Of a stretch of DNA of 64,000 nt, positions 54,471 through 62,789 are shown in pieces (position 1 is the first letter of the stretch; every line of letters begins with the position of its first letter). The notes under the pieces are model-generated. The model saw only the letters and a program-made list of their open reading frames with translations. It ran no database searches and was not told where the DNA came from. The DNA is from Clostridia bacterium (GTDB lineage: Bacteria; Bacillota; Clostridia; Christensenellales; Aristaeellaceae), in the NCBI GenBank assembly GCA_017501255.1, contig JAFVXE010000021.1:45300-109299 (forward strand). Reading direction: 5' to 3'. Position numbers and translations under genes: made by a program.

Positions 54471-55493
54471 TCAGATACTCAGGTTGACCCGGCGCAGGGT
54501 TTCGCCCTTGATCAGCTCGCCAATGACCGTTACATTCTGAATACCGGCCGTCAGGGGTTCCTCAGCCGTACGGATCAGCAATTCCGCTGCCCGCTGACCC
54601 ATCTGCACGGTGTTCTGCTTCACGGTGGTCAGCATGGGGCGCATCAGCTGGGACAGGAAATGACCGTCATACCCAGCGATGGAAATATCTTCGCCAATGC
54701 GCAGACCGCTGTCCCGGATGGCATCCATGCCGCCGATGGCTGCCAGGTCATCGGTGACAAAAATGCAGGTGGGCGGCTGGGGCAGCTTGAGGAGCTTTTG
54801 CACAATCGCATAGCACTTATGGGCATCCTGATAGTCGGATTCCTCCAGATATTCATTGCGAACCGGGATGCCGTTGGCCATCATAGCCCGATGGAAACCG
54901 GTGAGACGGCTTTTGGTAACGGCGCTTTTTTTGCCGTGCACATAAGCGATGCGGGTATGGCCCAGTTGAGCAGCACGGTAAACCAGCAGTTCCATACCAG
55001 CCACATTATCGCTGAGCACGCAGGAGCGGTTGTCAAAGCTGTGGTCGATGGTGACGGCGGGAAGGTCGCTTTGCATCAGCTGCACGATTTCCGGCGAATA
55101 GAAGTCGATACAGGCAACGCATACGCCGTCCACATTGCGGTAATGGCAGTGCTCCAAAAAGGTCATGCTGCGCTGATTGATGTTATGATTGATGAAGGTA
55201 ATGTCATACCCCTTTTGCTCTGCCGTGCGCTTGAAACTATCCAGCACAGCCGAAAAGAAGGGGTGCATCAGGCCGCTGCCGTATTCATCAGCAAACAAAA
55301 CGCCCAGATTGTAGGAGCGATTGGTTTTGAGGGCACGGGCCAGCGCATTGGGATGATAGCCAATCTCCTTGGCTGTTTCCAGAACACGCTTACGAGTTTC
55401 CTCGCTGATGTCGCTATAATGATTCAGCGCCTTGCTGACTGTAGATATGGAAAGACCGCATTTTTCCGAAACATCTCTGATGGTAACAGCCAT
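54471..55493 (-). CDS. LacI-family transcriptional regulator
   Basis: A 340-residue LacI/GalR regulator with the HTH TIRDVSEKCGLSISTVSKALN at the N-terminus and a sugar-binding domain (NLGVLFADEYGSGLMHPFF, CIFVTDDLAAIGGMDAI). GAGGG precedes the ATG at 55493. No carbohydrate gene is adjacent, so its target is not evident from this window. Confidence 0.92.
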   Translation of the reverse strand: MAVTIRDVSEKCGLSISTVSKALNHYSDISEETRKRVLETAKEIGYHPNALARALKTNRSYNLGVLFADEYGSGLMHPFFSAVLDSFKRTAEQKGYDITFINHNINQRSMTFLEHCHYRNVDGVCVACIDFYSPEIVQLMQSDLPAVTIDHSFDNRSCVLSDNVAGMELLVYRAAQLGHTRIAYVHGKKSAVTKSRLTGFHRAMMANGIPVRNEYLEESDYQDAHKCYAIVQKLLKLPQPPTCIFVTDDLAAIGGMDAIRDSGLRIGEDISIAGYDGHFLSQLMRPMLTTVKQNTVQMGQRAAELLIRTAEEPLTAGIQNVTVIGELIKGETLRRVNLSI

Positions 55494-55621
55494 TTTGCGC
55501 CCTCTTTTCTGTACACTGCAAATTGTTCCAGATACATTATACATGAAAACAGGCAAAATAACATCCATTTCCAAGAGAATTTTCGTACTTTTTTCGTTTT
55601 CAAAATATAGGTTTTCGTATT

Positions 55622-57418
55622 TTATTCGCTGGTCAGATAGCTCTCCATCACATAGCCGGTGATGGCATCGGTTTCCACGTGTACCCAGCCTTCCTCCGGG
55701 CAGCGTTCCAGCACCAGCAGGCGCTGGTTTTTATATAGCCGCATCAGAATATCGCTGCTCAAATCCGGCCGTGAACGAAGATTCAGAGAGCTATCCTCGG
55801 AGATTTCCGTGACCACGGCATACCACTGGCCGGGTGCCAGCGACTTGGTAACCGGCATCAGCGTGGGACGGGGCGTGGCCGTGGGTGCCGGGCCCGCCGT
55901 TGCGGACAACGCCTCATCCGGCACAGGCAGCGTGGCGGGGGCATAACGGAAACGCTGCAACACCATGCCGGGATAATAGAACCCAAGAATCTCCAAAAAA
56001 TCCTTATCGTAGGTGCCAGCCATCCATTCTGCGCCACGCTGGCTCATACCCACGCCATGACCATATCTGCGTGCTTCCAAGGTATAACCCTTCTCATCCT
56101 CCACCAGCGTCCAGATTTCATTGTCAAAATTTCCGCTGATGTTCAGAGCGAAAGCGTTTTCTACCGTTTTGAAAACCGGCAGTTCCATCACAAAGGGTTC
56201 GGCAATCAGTTCAAACGCACCGTAAACCGGCTGGGGTGTCGGCGTGGGAGCCGGCGTTTCGGAGGGGGCCGGGGTTGCCGGCGCAGGCGTTTCAAACAGG
56301 AAAACCTCTTCATCATCGTCCACGGCAGCCGGGGCTTCGGTGCGGGTGCGACCGCTGATACCCACCGTCATGCACAGTCGGGTCAAATGGAGCGAATCCT
56401 TGGCAGAGGGCGTATCCAGTACAACATCGGACACCTGATGCACCAGAATGCTCTCCGGCGCAGGGTCATACCCCAGCGCTGTCAATTCCTCCGCCAGAAC
56501 GGTGGCAAGCAGTTTGCGCAGCCCATAAGGGGCGACGCTCTCTCCGGTGTACTCTTTCTCCATCCGGAAGGTACGGACGGTGCTGGCGGGATTCTCCACA
56601 TCATAAGGATCGGAGCCGAAAGCATAATAGCCAAAATCCTCGTCAGTAGGCCAGACGCTCTGTACCAGTTCCGTCTGACCGCCGTTGCTGGCGGAATAGT
56701 AGCACTGTGCCAGCTTGCCTTTGTAGAATCCACAGATGCCCCAGGTTTCAGCAATCGCCTGCTCAGCATTGGCAAAACCGGGCAAATAGCCCTTGAAGAC
56801 CTGATCATTGGTGGTATCCACCACATCGTAGGCTTTGGATGCGTTCACCTTGCGAAGCACATAGGTACGGGCAGCTATGGTCTGGGCTTTTAGCGCCTCC
56901 ACCGGAAAAGAATCGCTCATCTCATAGGGCACCACACCCAGCAGATAGTCCTCCACATGAAGGCTCAGCACAGGATACAGTTTGCCTTCATTGATGCTCA
57001 GATGCAAATCTCCCAGATACAGCGGCTCAAAGCCGGTACGGTAGAATCCGACTTTGGCCTGCCCATCGGCAGAGGCATAGCGGCGCAGGGACACCTCATC
57101 TCCAAGCCGCAGCGACAGACCATCCATGTAGAGATAGATGCTGTCGTTTTTCAAAAGGAAAGCCAGTTTGCTCCCACTTTCCACATACATTTCGGATGCG
57201 CCGAAGGCCAGGCCGTAAGGCGTGGTCAGGGTAATATCCAGCCGATCCGTCAGGTTCAGGCGGCTCAGATGCACCCGAACAATGGGGCTCATCTCATAGC
57301 TGACATAGGGAATGCCGTCCTCTGCCTGGGATCCGAAAACCACAGACGCCAACAGACAGACCAACAGAACCCCGATCAAAGCCGTTCGGATCAACCTGTG
57401 CCTGTACATATTCTTCAT
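55622..57418 (-). CDS. SpoIID/LytB-domain protein with C-terminal SH3 domain
   Basis: A 598-residue secreted protein: signal peptide (cut near VVFGSQA), a long SpoIID/LytB domain with VEDYLLGVVPYEMSDSFPVEALKAQTIAARTYVL and the catalytic-face GHGVGMSQRGAEWMA, interrupted by a disordered Pro/Thr linker (about 375-410), then an SH3 domain (DSSLNLRSRPDLSSDILMRLY). SpoIID is a lytic transglycosylase of spore engulfment; its relatives remodel peptidoglycan. The linker inside the domain and the added SH3 are not typical of SpoIID itself. AAAGGAGAG precedes the ATG. Confidence 0.9.
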   Translation of the reverse strand: MKNMYRHRLIRTALIGVLLVCLLASVVFGSQAEDGIPYVSYEMSPIVRVHLSRLNLTDRLDITLTTPYGLAFGASEMYVESGSKLAFLLKNDSIYLYMDGLSLRLGDEVSLRRYASADGQAKVGFYRTGFEPLYLGDLHLSINEGKLYPVLSLHVEDYLLGVVPYEMSDSFPVEALKAQTIAARTYVLRKVNASKAYDVVDTTNDQVFKGYLPGFANAEQAIAETWGICGFYKGKLAQCYYSASNGGQTELVQSVWPTDEDFGYYAFGSDPYDVENPASTVRTFRMEKEYTGESVAPYGLRKLLATVLAEELTALGYDPAPESILVHQVSDVVLDTPSAKDSLHLTRLCMTVGISGRTRTEAPAAVDDDEEVFLFETPAPATPAPSETPAPTPTPQPVYGAFELIAEPFVMELPVFKTVENAFALNISGNFDNEIWTLVEDEKGYTLEARRYGHGVGMSQRGAEWMAGTYDKDFLEILGFYYPGMVLQRFRYAPATLPVPDEALSATAGPAPTATPRPTLMPVTKSLAPGQWYAVVTEISEDSSLNLRSRPDLSSDILMRLYKNQRLLVLERCPEEGWVHVETDAITGYVMESYLTSE

Positions 57419-57558
57419 GCTTTCTCTCCTTTCCGTTTTGCGGGATGAAGCCAAAGCAACCGTGTATAGAACGAATGATTGCGTTCAAATCATACCATGA
57501 TGACACAAAAAGTACAAGCACATCTGACTGCCAGCACTGGCGGCCTGTGGAAAAACGG

Positions 57559-59511
57559 CTACAGCAAACGGGCAACCATGGAAACCAACGCACATAGCAG
57601 AATGCCCGCAGCTGTAGGCAGGAAGGCTGCCAGCAATGTCCAGCCTATTCTTCGGGTCTCTTTGTAGATGGTCAAAAGCGTGGTGCCGCATGGCCAATGG
57701 AAAATGGAAAAGAACGCTGTACACAAGGCGGTTACAGGCGTCCATCCATTGCTCATCAGCACATTGCGGAGGGTGGCTGTCTGCATGGGCTCCAGCAGCT
57801 GGTTCTGTCCAAGATAGATCATCAGGGCGATGGGTAAAACGATTTCGTTCGCAGGCAAACCTAATACGAATGCCAGCAGGATCACCCCATCCAGCCCAAT
57901 GGCTTTCCCAATCGGGTCCAGCCATTGGGCAGTGTGCCGAATCAGGGACTGATCGCCAATGGTGATTGAGCCAAGGAACCACAGGAGCAACCCGGCAGGT
58001 GCAGCCACGGAAACCGCCCGCATCAGAACCGAAACCGTTCTGTCCAGCACAGAGCGGAGAATCACCTGCCCTGTTTTCGGAATGCGATAGGGCGGCAATT
58101 CCAGCACATAGGCGCTGTCCATCCCCCTGAGGATGGTTGTGGACAGGACAGAGGACAGTGCCAGCGTAACCGCCACGCTCAGCACCAAAAAACCGACCAT
58201 GATGGTTGCCGCCAATATCGTGTTTCCTCTGGTGCCCAGCGTTGCGAAAAAAGCAGAGATCAGCATCATCAAAAGCGGCAGACGGCCATTGCAGGGCGTA
58301 ATGGCATTGGTCAGGATAGCAATCATTCGCTCCCGGGGGCTTTGAATAATCCTGCACCCGGTTACCCCTACTGCATTACAGCCAAGTCCCATGCACATAC
58401 ACAGTGCCTGTTTACCACAGGCATGGCAGCAATGAAAGCAGCGATCCATGTTGAAAGCAATCCGGGGCAGATAGCCCAGATCCTCCAAAAGGGTGAACAG
58501 TGGGAAAAAGATTGCCATCGGCGGCAGCATCACCGCCACCACCCAGGCCAGCGTGCGGTACATTCCATGTACCACCGCATCCGTCAGCCAAGGTGATGCC
58601 CCCCATTGCCCGAACCATCGTGCCAGTGTTCCTTCAAAGCCGAAAAGAAGCCTGGACAGCCATTCTGATGGTACATTGGCACCGAACATGGTCAGATAAA
58701 AGATCCCCAGCAGCAACAAAAGCATAACGGCGAACCCGATAACCGGACTGCACAGCCATTGATCAACAGCGTATTTTCTTCCTTTGGCTTTCTTGGCCCT
58801 TAAGAAAGACACGCAGCAGGCCACCAGTTCTTCCGCCCGTTGATAATCCGCTTTTGCAACGGTTTCCATCCACTGATTGATGGTTTTTGGATCGGTTGAT
58901 TGCTTTTCTGCACTGGTTGAGAGCCTCCGGAGTGTCATCAGGCGTTCTTTTTCCACGGCATAATCGTCCAGTGAATCGGTGGTTTGCAGCATTGCCGGGG
59001 CTGTCTCCAGCTCATCGGTATTCACCATCTGGTGAACTTTTTCTTTCAATTGCTGAATCCCTTGTCCATTTCGGGCGGTAATCCCAACCACCGGCAAACC
59101 CAGTTGTGCTTCCAGCCTGCTTATGTTAATGGCGATTCCCTGTCTGCCAGCCTCATCCAGCAAATTGATGCAGACCAGTGTTCGGCGGCAGATCCGGGCC
59201 ACCTGCAAAGCCAGCACCATGCTGCGGCTCAGGCAGGTAGCATCACACACCACAATGGCGATATCATATGCCCCTGTCAGCAGATAATCCGCTGTCACCT
59301 GTTCATCCGGAGAACCATTGAGCAGCGAATATGCGCCCGGCAAGTCGATCAGCGTCCATCCGCCATGGGAATCCTTCACCGTGCCTATGGCGCTATCCAC
59401 CGTTTTGCCAGCCCAGTTGCCCGTATGTTGCTTTAGTCCCGTCAAAGCGTTGAATACCGTGCTTTTTCCCACATTGGGATTGCCGCAAAGCACTGCTCTG
59501 ATCTCTTTCAT
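57559..59511 (-). CDS. feoB: Ferrous iron transport protein B
   Basis: A 650-residue GTP-driven Fe(II) transporter. G-domain motifs: GNPNVGKSTVFNALTG, switch region HTGNWAGKTVD and DLPGAYSL; later Gate-like membrane domains, including CNAVGVTGCRIIQSPRERM (Cys in the first gate) and further TM segments. Its start overlaps the feoA stop (ATGA). The G4 position reads NLLDEA, near the family's NMMDEA pattern. Confidence 0.93.
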   Translation of the reverse strand: MKEIRAVLCGNPNVGKSTVFNALTGLKQHTGNWAGKTVDSAIGTVKDSHGGWTLIDLPGAYSLLNGSPDEQVTADYLLTGAYDIAIVVCDATCLSRSMVLALQVARICRRTLVCINLLDEAGRQGIAINISRLEAQLGLPVVGITARNGQGIQQLKEKVHQMVNTDELETAPAMLQTTDSLDDYAVEKERLMTLRRLSTSAEKQSTDPKTINQWMETVAKADYQRAEELVACCVSFLRAKKAKGRKYAVDQWLCSPVIGFAVMLLLLLGIFYLTMFGANVPSEWLSRLLFGFEGTLARWFGQWGASPWLTDAVVHGMYRTLAWVVAVMLPPMAIFFPLFTLLEDLGYLPRIAFNMDRCFHCCHACGKQALCMCMGLGCNAVGVTGCRIIQSPRERMIAILTNAITPCNGRLPLLMMLISAFFATLGTRGNTILAATIMVGFLVLSVAVTLALSSVLSTTILRGMDSAYVLELPPYRIPKTGQVILRSVLDRTVSVLMRAVSVAAPAGLLLWFLGSITIGDQSLIRHTAQWLDPIGKAIGLDGVILLAFVLGLPANEIVLPIALMIYLGQNQLLEPMQTATLRNVLMSNGWTPVTALCTAFFSIFHWPCGTTLLTIYKETRRIGWTLLAAFLPTAAGILLCALVSMVARLL

Positions 59512-59750
59512 TCCCCTGCTCCTTTTCTGACAAGAATCTTTGCAGCATCCCGGTTCCGAATGCCAAGAACAGCCCCTCTGACCAGATAGGCTCTGGGGTC
59601 GCCCAATGCGGATGGATACAGGCAGGTGATTTTACTGCCTTCCAGCAGACCCAGATCATTCAAACGGACTTTCATCGCCTGATCACACGCCAATGAGACG
59701 ACTTCTGTTTCCTCCTGCAACGCTGTTTCGCTCAGCGGAATCAAGTTCAA
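59508..59750 (-). CDS. feoA: Ferrous iron transport protein A
   Basis: An 80-residue SH3-like protein (VVSLACDQAMKVRLNDLGLLEGSKITCLYP...) that supports FeoB. The TTG at 59750 is taken as the start because GGGAGGAG lies eight bases upstream; the longer GTG start at 59777 would place that site inside the coding region. It is coupled to feoB. Confidence 0.82.
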   Translation of the reverse strand: MNLIPLSETALQEETEVVSLACDQAMKVRLNDLGLLEGSKITCLYPSALGDPRAYLVRGAVLGIRNRDAAKILVRKGAGE

Positions 59751-59783
59751 ATCATCATCTCCTCCCGCTTGCCACACAGAAGC

Positions 59784-59816
59784 GCCTGCATGGCTCTATC
59801 ACCAGCCTATGCAGGC
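59784..59816. other. Hairpin in the feoA leader
   Basis: GCCTGCAT-GGCT (59784-59795) pairs with AGCC-T-ATGCAGGC (59804-59816), a 12-bp stem with one bulge. No T-tract follows on either strand. It lies 34-66 bases before the feoA TTG and could be a regulatory RNA fold. Confidence 0.4.
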
Positions 59817-59874
59817 AGTCACTTTGAGTGCGAAGCGGCGGATGTGCATCCCTCCGCCCATCTGTGAGAAAAAC

Positions 59875-59903
59875 TTGCATTATTGCATTTTTGCGGGTAT
59901 AAT
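59875..59903 (+). promoter_or_regulatory. tRNA-Leu promoter
   Basis: TTGCAT (59875-59880), 17 bases and TATAAT (59898-59903), just before the tRNA gene. Confidence 0.82.
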
Positions 59904-59913
59904 ACACTTGTTT

Positions 59914-59999
59914 GCGGTAGTGCTGGAATTGGCATACAGACTTGACTTAAAATCAAGCGCCCTATGGGATTGCGGGTTCAAGTCCCGCCTGCCGCACCA
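59914..59999 (+). tRNA. tRNA-Leu (anticodon TAA)
   Basis: The 86-base gene folds with a GCGGTAG / CTGCCGC acceptor stem, a D-arm (TGGAATTGG), an anticodon arm CTTGA-CTTAAAA-TCAAG reading TAA, a long variable arm (GCGCCCTATGGGATT region) and a T-arm with GGTTCAAGTC. CCA is encoded. The long variable arm fits leucine. It is followed by a terminator and then by an AT-rich, MobV-bearing region, so its 3' end is a candidate integration site. Confidence 0.96.
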
Positions 60000-60004
60000 A
60001 CAGC

Positions 60005-60053
60005 AAATAATCCGAACCACTTATTCCTCATCGGAAAAGGGTTCGGATTATTT
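60005..60053 (+). terminator. tRNA-Leu terminator
   Basis: AAATAATCCGAACC (60005-60018) pairs with GGTTCGGATTATTT (60040-60053), then a T-rich run. Confidence 0.85.
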
Positions 60054-60122
60054 GTTTTCTTCACAGAAGAAGAGATCAGGGCGATCACGCCTGGTAAAAG
60101 ATAATTGAATGCTGACAAAGAT

Positions 60123-60163
60123 GCCCCTTTTCGCACGAGGACATACCACGTGGGAAAAGGGGC
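60123..60163. terminator. Hairpin at the end of the ATPase/TOPRIM pair
   Basis: GCCCCTTTTC...CACG (60123-60137) pairs with CGTG..GAAAAGGGGC (60149-60163), 15 bp with one mismatch. It lies 33 bases after the TOPRIM-like gene on its strand. Confidence 0.7.
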
Positions 60164-60195
60164 AGGTACATTTTCTTTAGTATACTAAGGATTGT

Positions 60196-60801
60196 TCAAT
60201 TGTTCAGAAGGTCCAAGCAATAGTCAATAAAGAGTATCAAATTGGACTTTTTGCTTGGACGTATTCTTTGACCAAATGTCTTTACTTCATTTAAAGTATC
60301 TGTGGACAATGGTCTGTCGTTAATTGGGAAAATCTTGGAGTAAGTTTCTCCCTTTTCACTATCCGACACTCTTGTAGAGGTGATGCCTGCATCTATCATT
60401 ACATCTTCAAAGGAAGCAATAGAGTAGATAGGGACGATATATTCCGAGAGCCAATGGTTTGAAAACATAGTTCGATTGATGAAATCGTTTTTCTGTTTTT
60501 CGGTACAATCATCAGTATCCATCATTATGAACAGTTTGAAATTAATGAGTTTTTGGCTCTTGCCTTTACCAAGCGTTTCAACTGGATATTCTTCTAAAAA
60601 AGCTTTTTGGGTATTGAATGGTTTTGAATTCAATACTGACATTAAACCAGTAATCTGGATACTGTGTCTTCCTTTATCCTTCGCAAAAGGTTTGATGTTG
60701 AGATGCAAATTTGATGTAATATAGCGGGATAAACATTGTTCAGATTTGCCGTGACAAATGACTACGCCTTTAACATAATTAGCTTTTGCAGAAGGAGACA
60801 T
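60196..60801 (-). CDS. TOPRIM-like (RloB-type) protein of the ATPase pair
   Basis: A 201-residue protein. N-terminal VVICHGKSEQCLSRYI resembles the strand and acidic turn of TOPRIM/RloB proteins (there the pattern is CEG.TE; here His replaces the first Glu while the second Glu is kept), and FIMMDTDDCT supplies a DxD-like metal site. Such proteins act as nucleases or nuclease regulators beside ATPases in RloAB, AbiL and PARIS-type systems. The ATG overlaps the ATPase stop (TAATG), with GAGGAGG before it, so the pair is translationally coupled. RloB-like is a best guess. Confidence 0.6.
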   Translation of the reverse strand: MSPSAKANYVKGVVICHGKSEQCLSRYITSNLHLNIKPFAKDKGRHSIQITGLMSVLNSKPFNTQKAFLEEYPVETLGKGKSQKLINFKLFIMMDTDDCTEKQKNDFINRTMFSNHWLSEYIVPIYSIASFEDVMIDAGITSTRVSDSEKGETYSKIFPINDRPLSTDTLNEVKTFGQRIRPSKKSNLILFIDYCLDLLNN

Positions 60802-62150
60802 TATTCTGCCTCCTCTTTTTCTATCTCGTTGATGATAGTAGAATAATCAATGCCGTCAATGTATGGCGTGCCACCAAACAAGCCCTTAATATACTTAATT
60901 CGGTTATTGTTGTTACTTTGTACAGAATAATCAGTTATGCAGTGTGCTTCTTTGTTACCGAGATGATCAACTTGAATAACATATGCACTATGCGGATCCA
61001 TTTTTTCAAGTAGCATTGTATTATGGGTTGTTATGATTAATTGACCGGTAATCTCATCTACTATAGAATCGAGTATCTGATTGAGCAGGATGTCATGTAT
61101 TCCGTTATCAATTTCGTCATACACAACAGTCACACCACAAAACAGTCCTAACAAGGTTCTAATGATTTCAAGGATTTGTTGAGTGCCAGAGGATTCGTTT
61201 TCGAAACTGATATGACGAATTTTGCCGGCTATCATTTTGTCAACATAAAGTTGATACCTGACATTGTCGTTCGCCATATCGTTTATTTCGTACATAATGT
61301 CTTTGATATCTGCGTATGCTTGTGTAAAAAAGTCTCTTAACACTCGTTCGGTTTTGTGCAATAGGGGGATTTGATTTTTGTTTATTCTTCCATGACGCAA
61401 ATCACTTAAAATATTGTCGGGCTTAGAAGTGATTATTCCAGAGTTGTGTCGGTTGCTACTTTTGTTGATTACTGAGATATTCGTTAACATGTTGATTACA
61501 GCCAACAAGTATTCGGAGATGCTTTCGTTAATATAGCCAATATTTTTTTCTTGGATTTGCTGCATTACAATTGCCAGAAATGTATGTCTACCCCAGTATT
61601 TCTTTATTTCAGCATTGAATTCTTGCTTTACCCTATCATTGGCGAAAAGGTTTCCATTGAATTTGGCTTTTATTGTTTCATCTGTGTCATTCTCAATATC
61701 AAATAGATATCCCCTTTGTTTTCCAGTGAAATAATAGAGAGACTCGCGAGAAATTCGATCTGTGAATTCAATGCGATAAATGCCCTCGTGTCCGTTGAGT
61801 AAGAAACCATACTCCACCACTGTCGCTTCTTGACAGTCAATAGTACGACAAGATGAGATAACATTAATAATATCAATTTCGCTTAGTAGAATTTGTTTCA
61901 GTTCTTCGGGGAACACATCATCTTCGCTTTCCAAAAACTCGGTTACTTTGTCAGCTCTTCGTAGTAAATCGAAAGAAGTTAAGGTGCGGCGTAGTAATTC
62001 AATGCTACGAACAAAGTTGGACTTACCACTTCCGTTTTCGCCATATACAGCAATAAAGTTTTTGGAACAGTTGCTGTTTTTTTTCAAGTTAAATGTTATG
62101 TTACCGAACGAAAGAAAATTCTTTAAATGCACATATGTAAACAAATGCAT
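60801..62150 (-). CDS. AAA15/RloA-type ATPase
   Basis: A 449-residue ABC/SMC-type ATPase: Walker A GENGSGKSN near the N-terminus, a long helical middle, an FENESSGTQQILEI signature stretch, Walker B VVYDEIDNGIHD and an H-loop TTHNTMLL. It belongs with COG1106 ATPases such as RloA and PARIS AriA. The AGGAGG site and ATG at 62150 lie only about 14 bases after the expected transcript start. AT-rich, unlike most of the window. It probably senses phage or damage and controls the partner protein. Confidence 0.85.
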   Translation of the reverse strand: MHLFTYVHLKNFLSFGNITFNLKKNSNCSKNFIAVYGENGSGKSNFVRSIELLRRTLTSFDLLRRADKVTEFLESEDDVFPEELKQILLSEIDIINVISSCRTIDCQEATVVEYGFLLNGHEGIYRIEFTDRISRESLYYFTGKQRGYLFDIENDTDETIKAKFNGNLFANDRVKQEFNAEIKKYWGRHTFLAIVMQQIQEKNIGYINESISEYLLAVINMLTNISVINKSSNRHNSGIITSKPDNILSDLRHGRINKNQIPLLHKTERVLRDFFTQAYADIKDIMYEINDMANDNVRYQLYVDKMIAGKIRHISFENESSGTQQILEIIRTLLGLFCGVTVVYDEIDNGIHDILLNQILDSIVDEITGQLIITTHNTMLLEKMDPHSAYVIQVDHLGNKEAHCITDYSVQSNNNNRIKYIKGLFGGTPYIDGIDYSTIINEIEKEEAE

Positions 62151-62170
62151 ACACCTCCTAAAGTAGCACT

Positions 62171-62199
62171 ATTATAGCACATTACCTCCCCACCGTCAA
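62171..62199 (-). promoter_or_regulatory. Promoter of the ATPase/TOPRIM pair
   Basis: On the minus strand, TTGACG (62194-62199), 17 bases and TATAAT (62171-62176). The transcript leader is very short. Confidence 0.8.
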
Positions 62200-62292
62200 C
62201 AAACATAACAAAAATCGATACAAATTGTACTAAAATTCTCTTTGTTTTATACAATGACATGGTTTGTGTATTTTCATCAGTATTATTTGTCT

Positions 62293-62320
62293 TTGCCGAA
62301 GCGATAACCTGTGCTACAAT
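62293..62320 (+). promoter_or_regulatory. Weak + strand promoter in the element
   Basis: TTGCCG (62293-62298), 16 bases and TACAAT (62315-62320), upstream of the doubtful ORF at 62426. Confidence 0.4.
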
Positions 62321-62425
62321 AGAATTGGGTCAATGATCTTCCCCCTCTTTGATCCACCAGATCCGTTAGGTTCCGATAGGAAAAAAGCAAATGAGAATGT
62401 AATTGTAAAAGGAGGGGGTACAGTG

Positions 62426-62692
62426 ATGTCTAAAATTATCGCAAAGTCTCAGTTTTATATTGATAAGGTGTCTGGTCATCGTTATACTGGTTGCACAATA
62501 AAAACACCATTCATCAACTTCTCATTTGCTCCTACGACAATACCCTTTCTTATGAAAGGTCGATTTGCGGGATGCCATCTTCACGATGACATCCCGCTTC
62601 TTCTTATATTCACTTTTTTTCGTTCTTTTCTTGCTGGGCTTTCCACTCTGCGTATTCCCGCTGCCCTTCTTCGCTCTCGAAGAAAGCTTTGA
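62426..62692 (+). CDS. Doubtful small ORF or truncated gene
   Basis: An 88-residue frame whose ATG has a strong GGAGGGGG site and an upstream promoter candidate. The first 45 residues (MSKIIAKSQFYIDKVSGHRY...) look protein-like; after about 62567 the frame crosses a hairpin (62567-62597) and then overlaps the 55-residue minus-strand gene. It is more likely the surviving 5' end of an interrupted gene. A remnant is preferred over a complete gene. Confidence 0.3.
   Translation: MSKIIAKSQFYIDKVSGHRYTGCTIKTPFINFSFAPTTIPFLMKGRFAGCHLHDDIPLLLIFTFFRSFLAGLSTLRIPAALLRSRRKL
62567..62597. terminator. Hairpin at the break in the small + strand frame
   Basis: GCGGGATG (62567-62574) pairs with CATCCCGC (62590-62597), with four further pairs inside. 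A T/C-rich run follows on +. Confidence 0.55.
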
Positions 62693-62777
62693 TATCAGGC
62701 CAGAGGCATCTGGCGACAGTCTCGATAACGTAATCAGGATATTCGGATTTGTTAATGTGTTTTTTCTTTCTCGCCAT
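62610..62777 (-). CDS. Small protein downstream of mobV
   Basis: A 55-residue highly charged protein (MARKKKHINKSEYPDYVIE... ending QEKNEKK). It starts with an ATG after AAGGAGG and lies 12 bases after mobV on the same strand, so it is likely translated from the mobV transcript. The TVARCLWPDIKAFFESEEG centre is probably helical. The function is not known. Confidence 0.65.
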   Translation of the reverse strand: MARKKKHINKSEYPDYVIETVARCLWPDIKAFFESEEGQREYAEWKAQQEKNEKK

Positions 62778-62789
62778 CCAATGCCCTCC

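Noticed and set aside
60001..60195. Small gene between tRNA-Leu and the TOPRIM-like gene
   Set aside because: Only two hairpins and no initiated frame of coding character were found.
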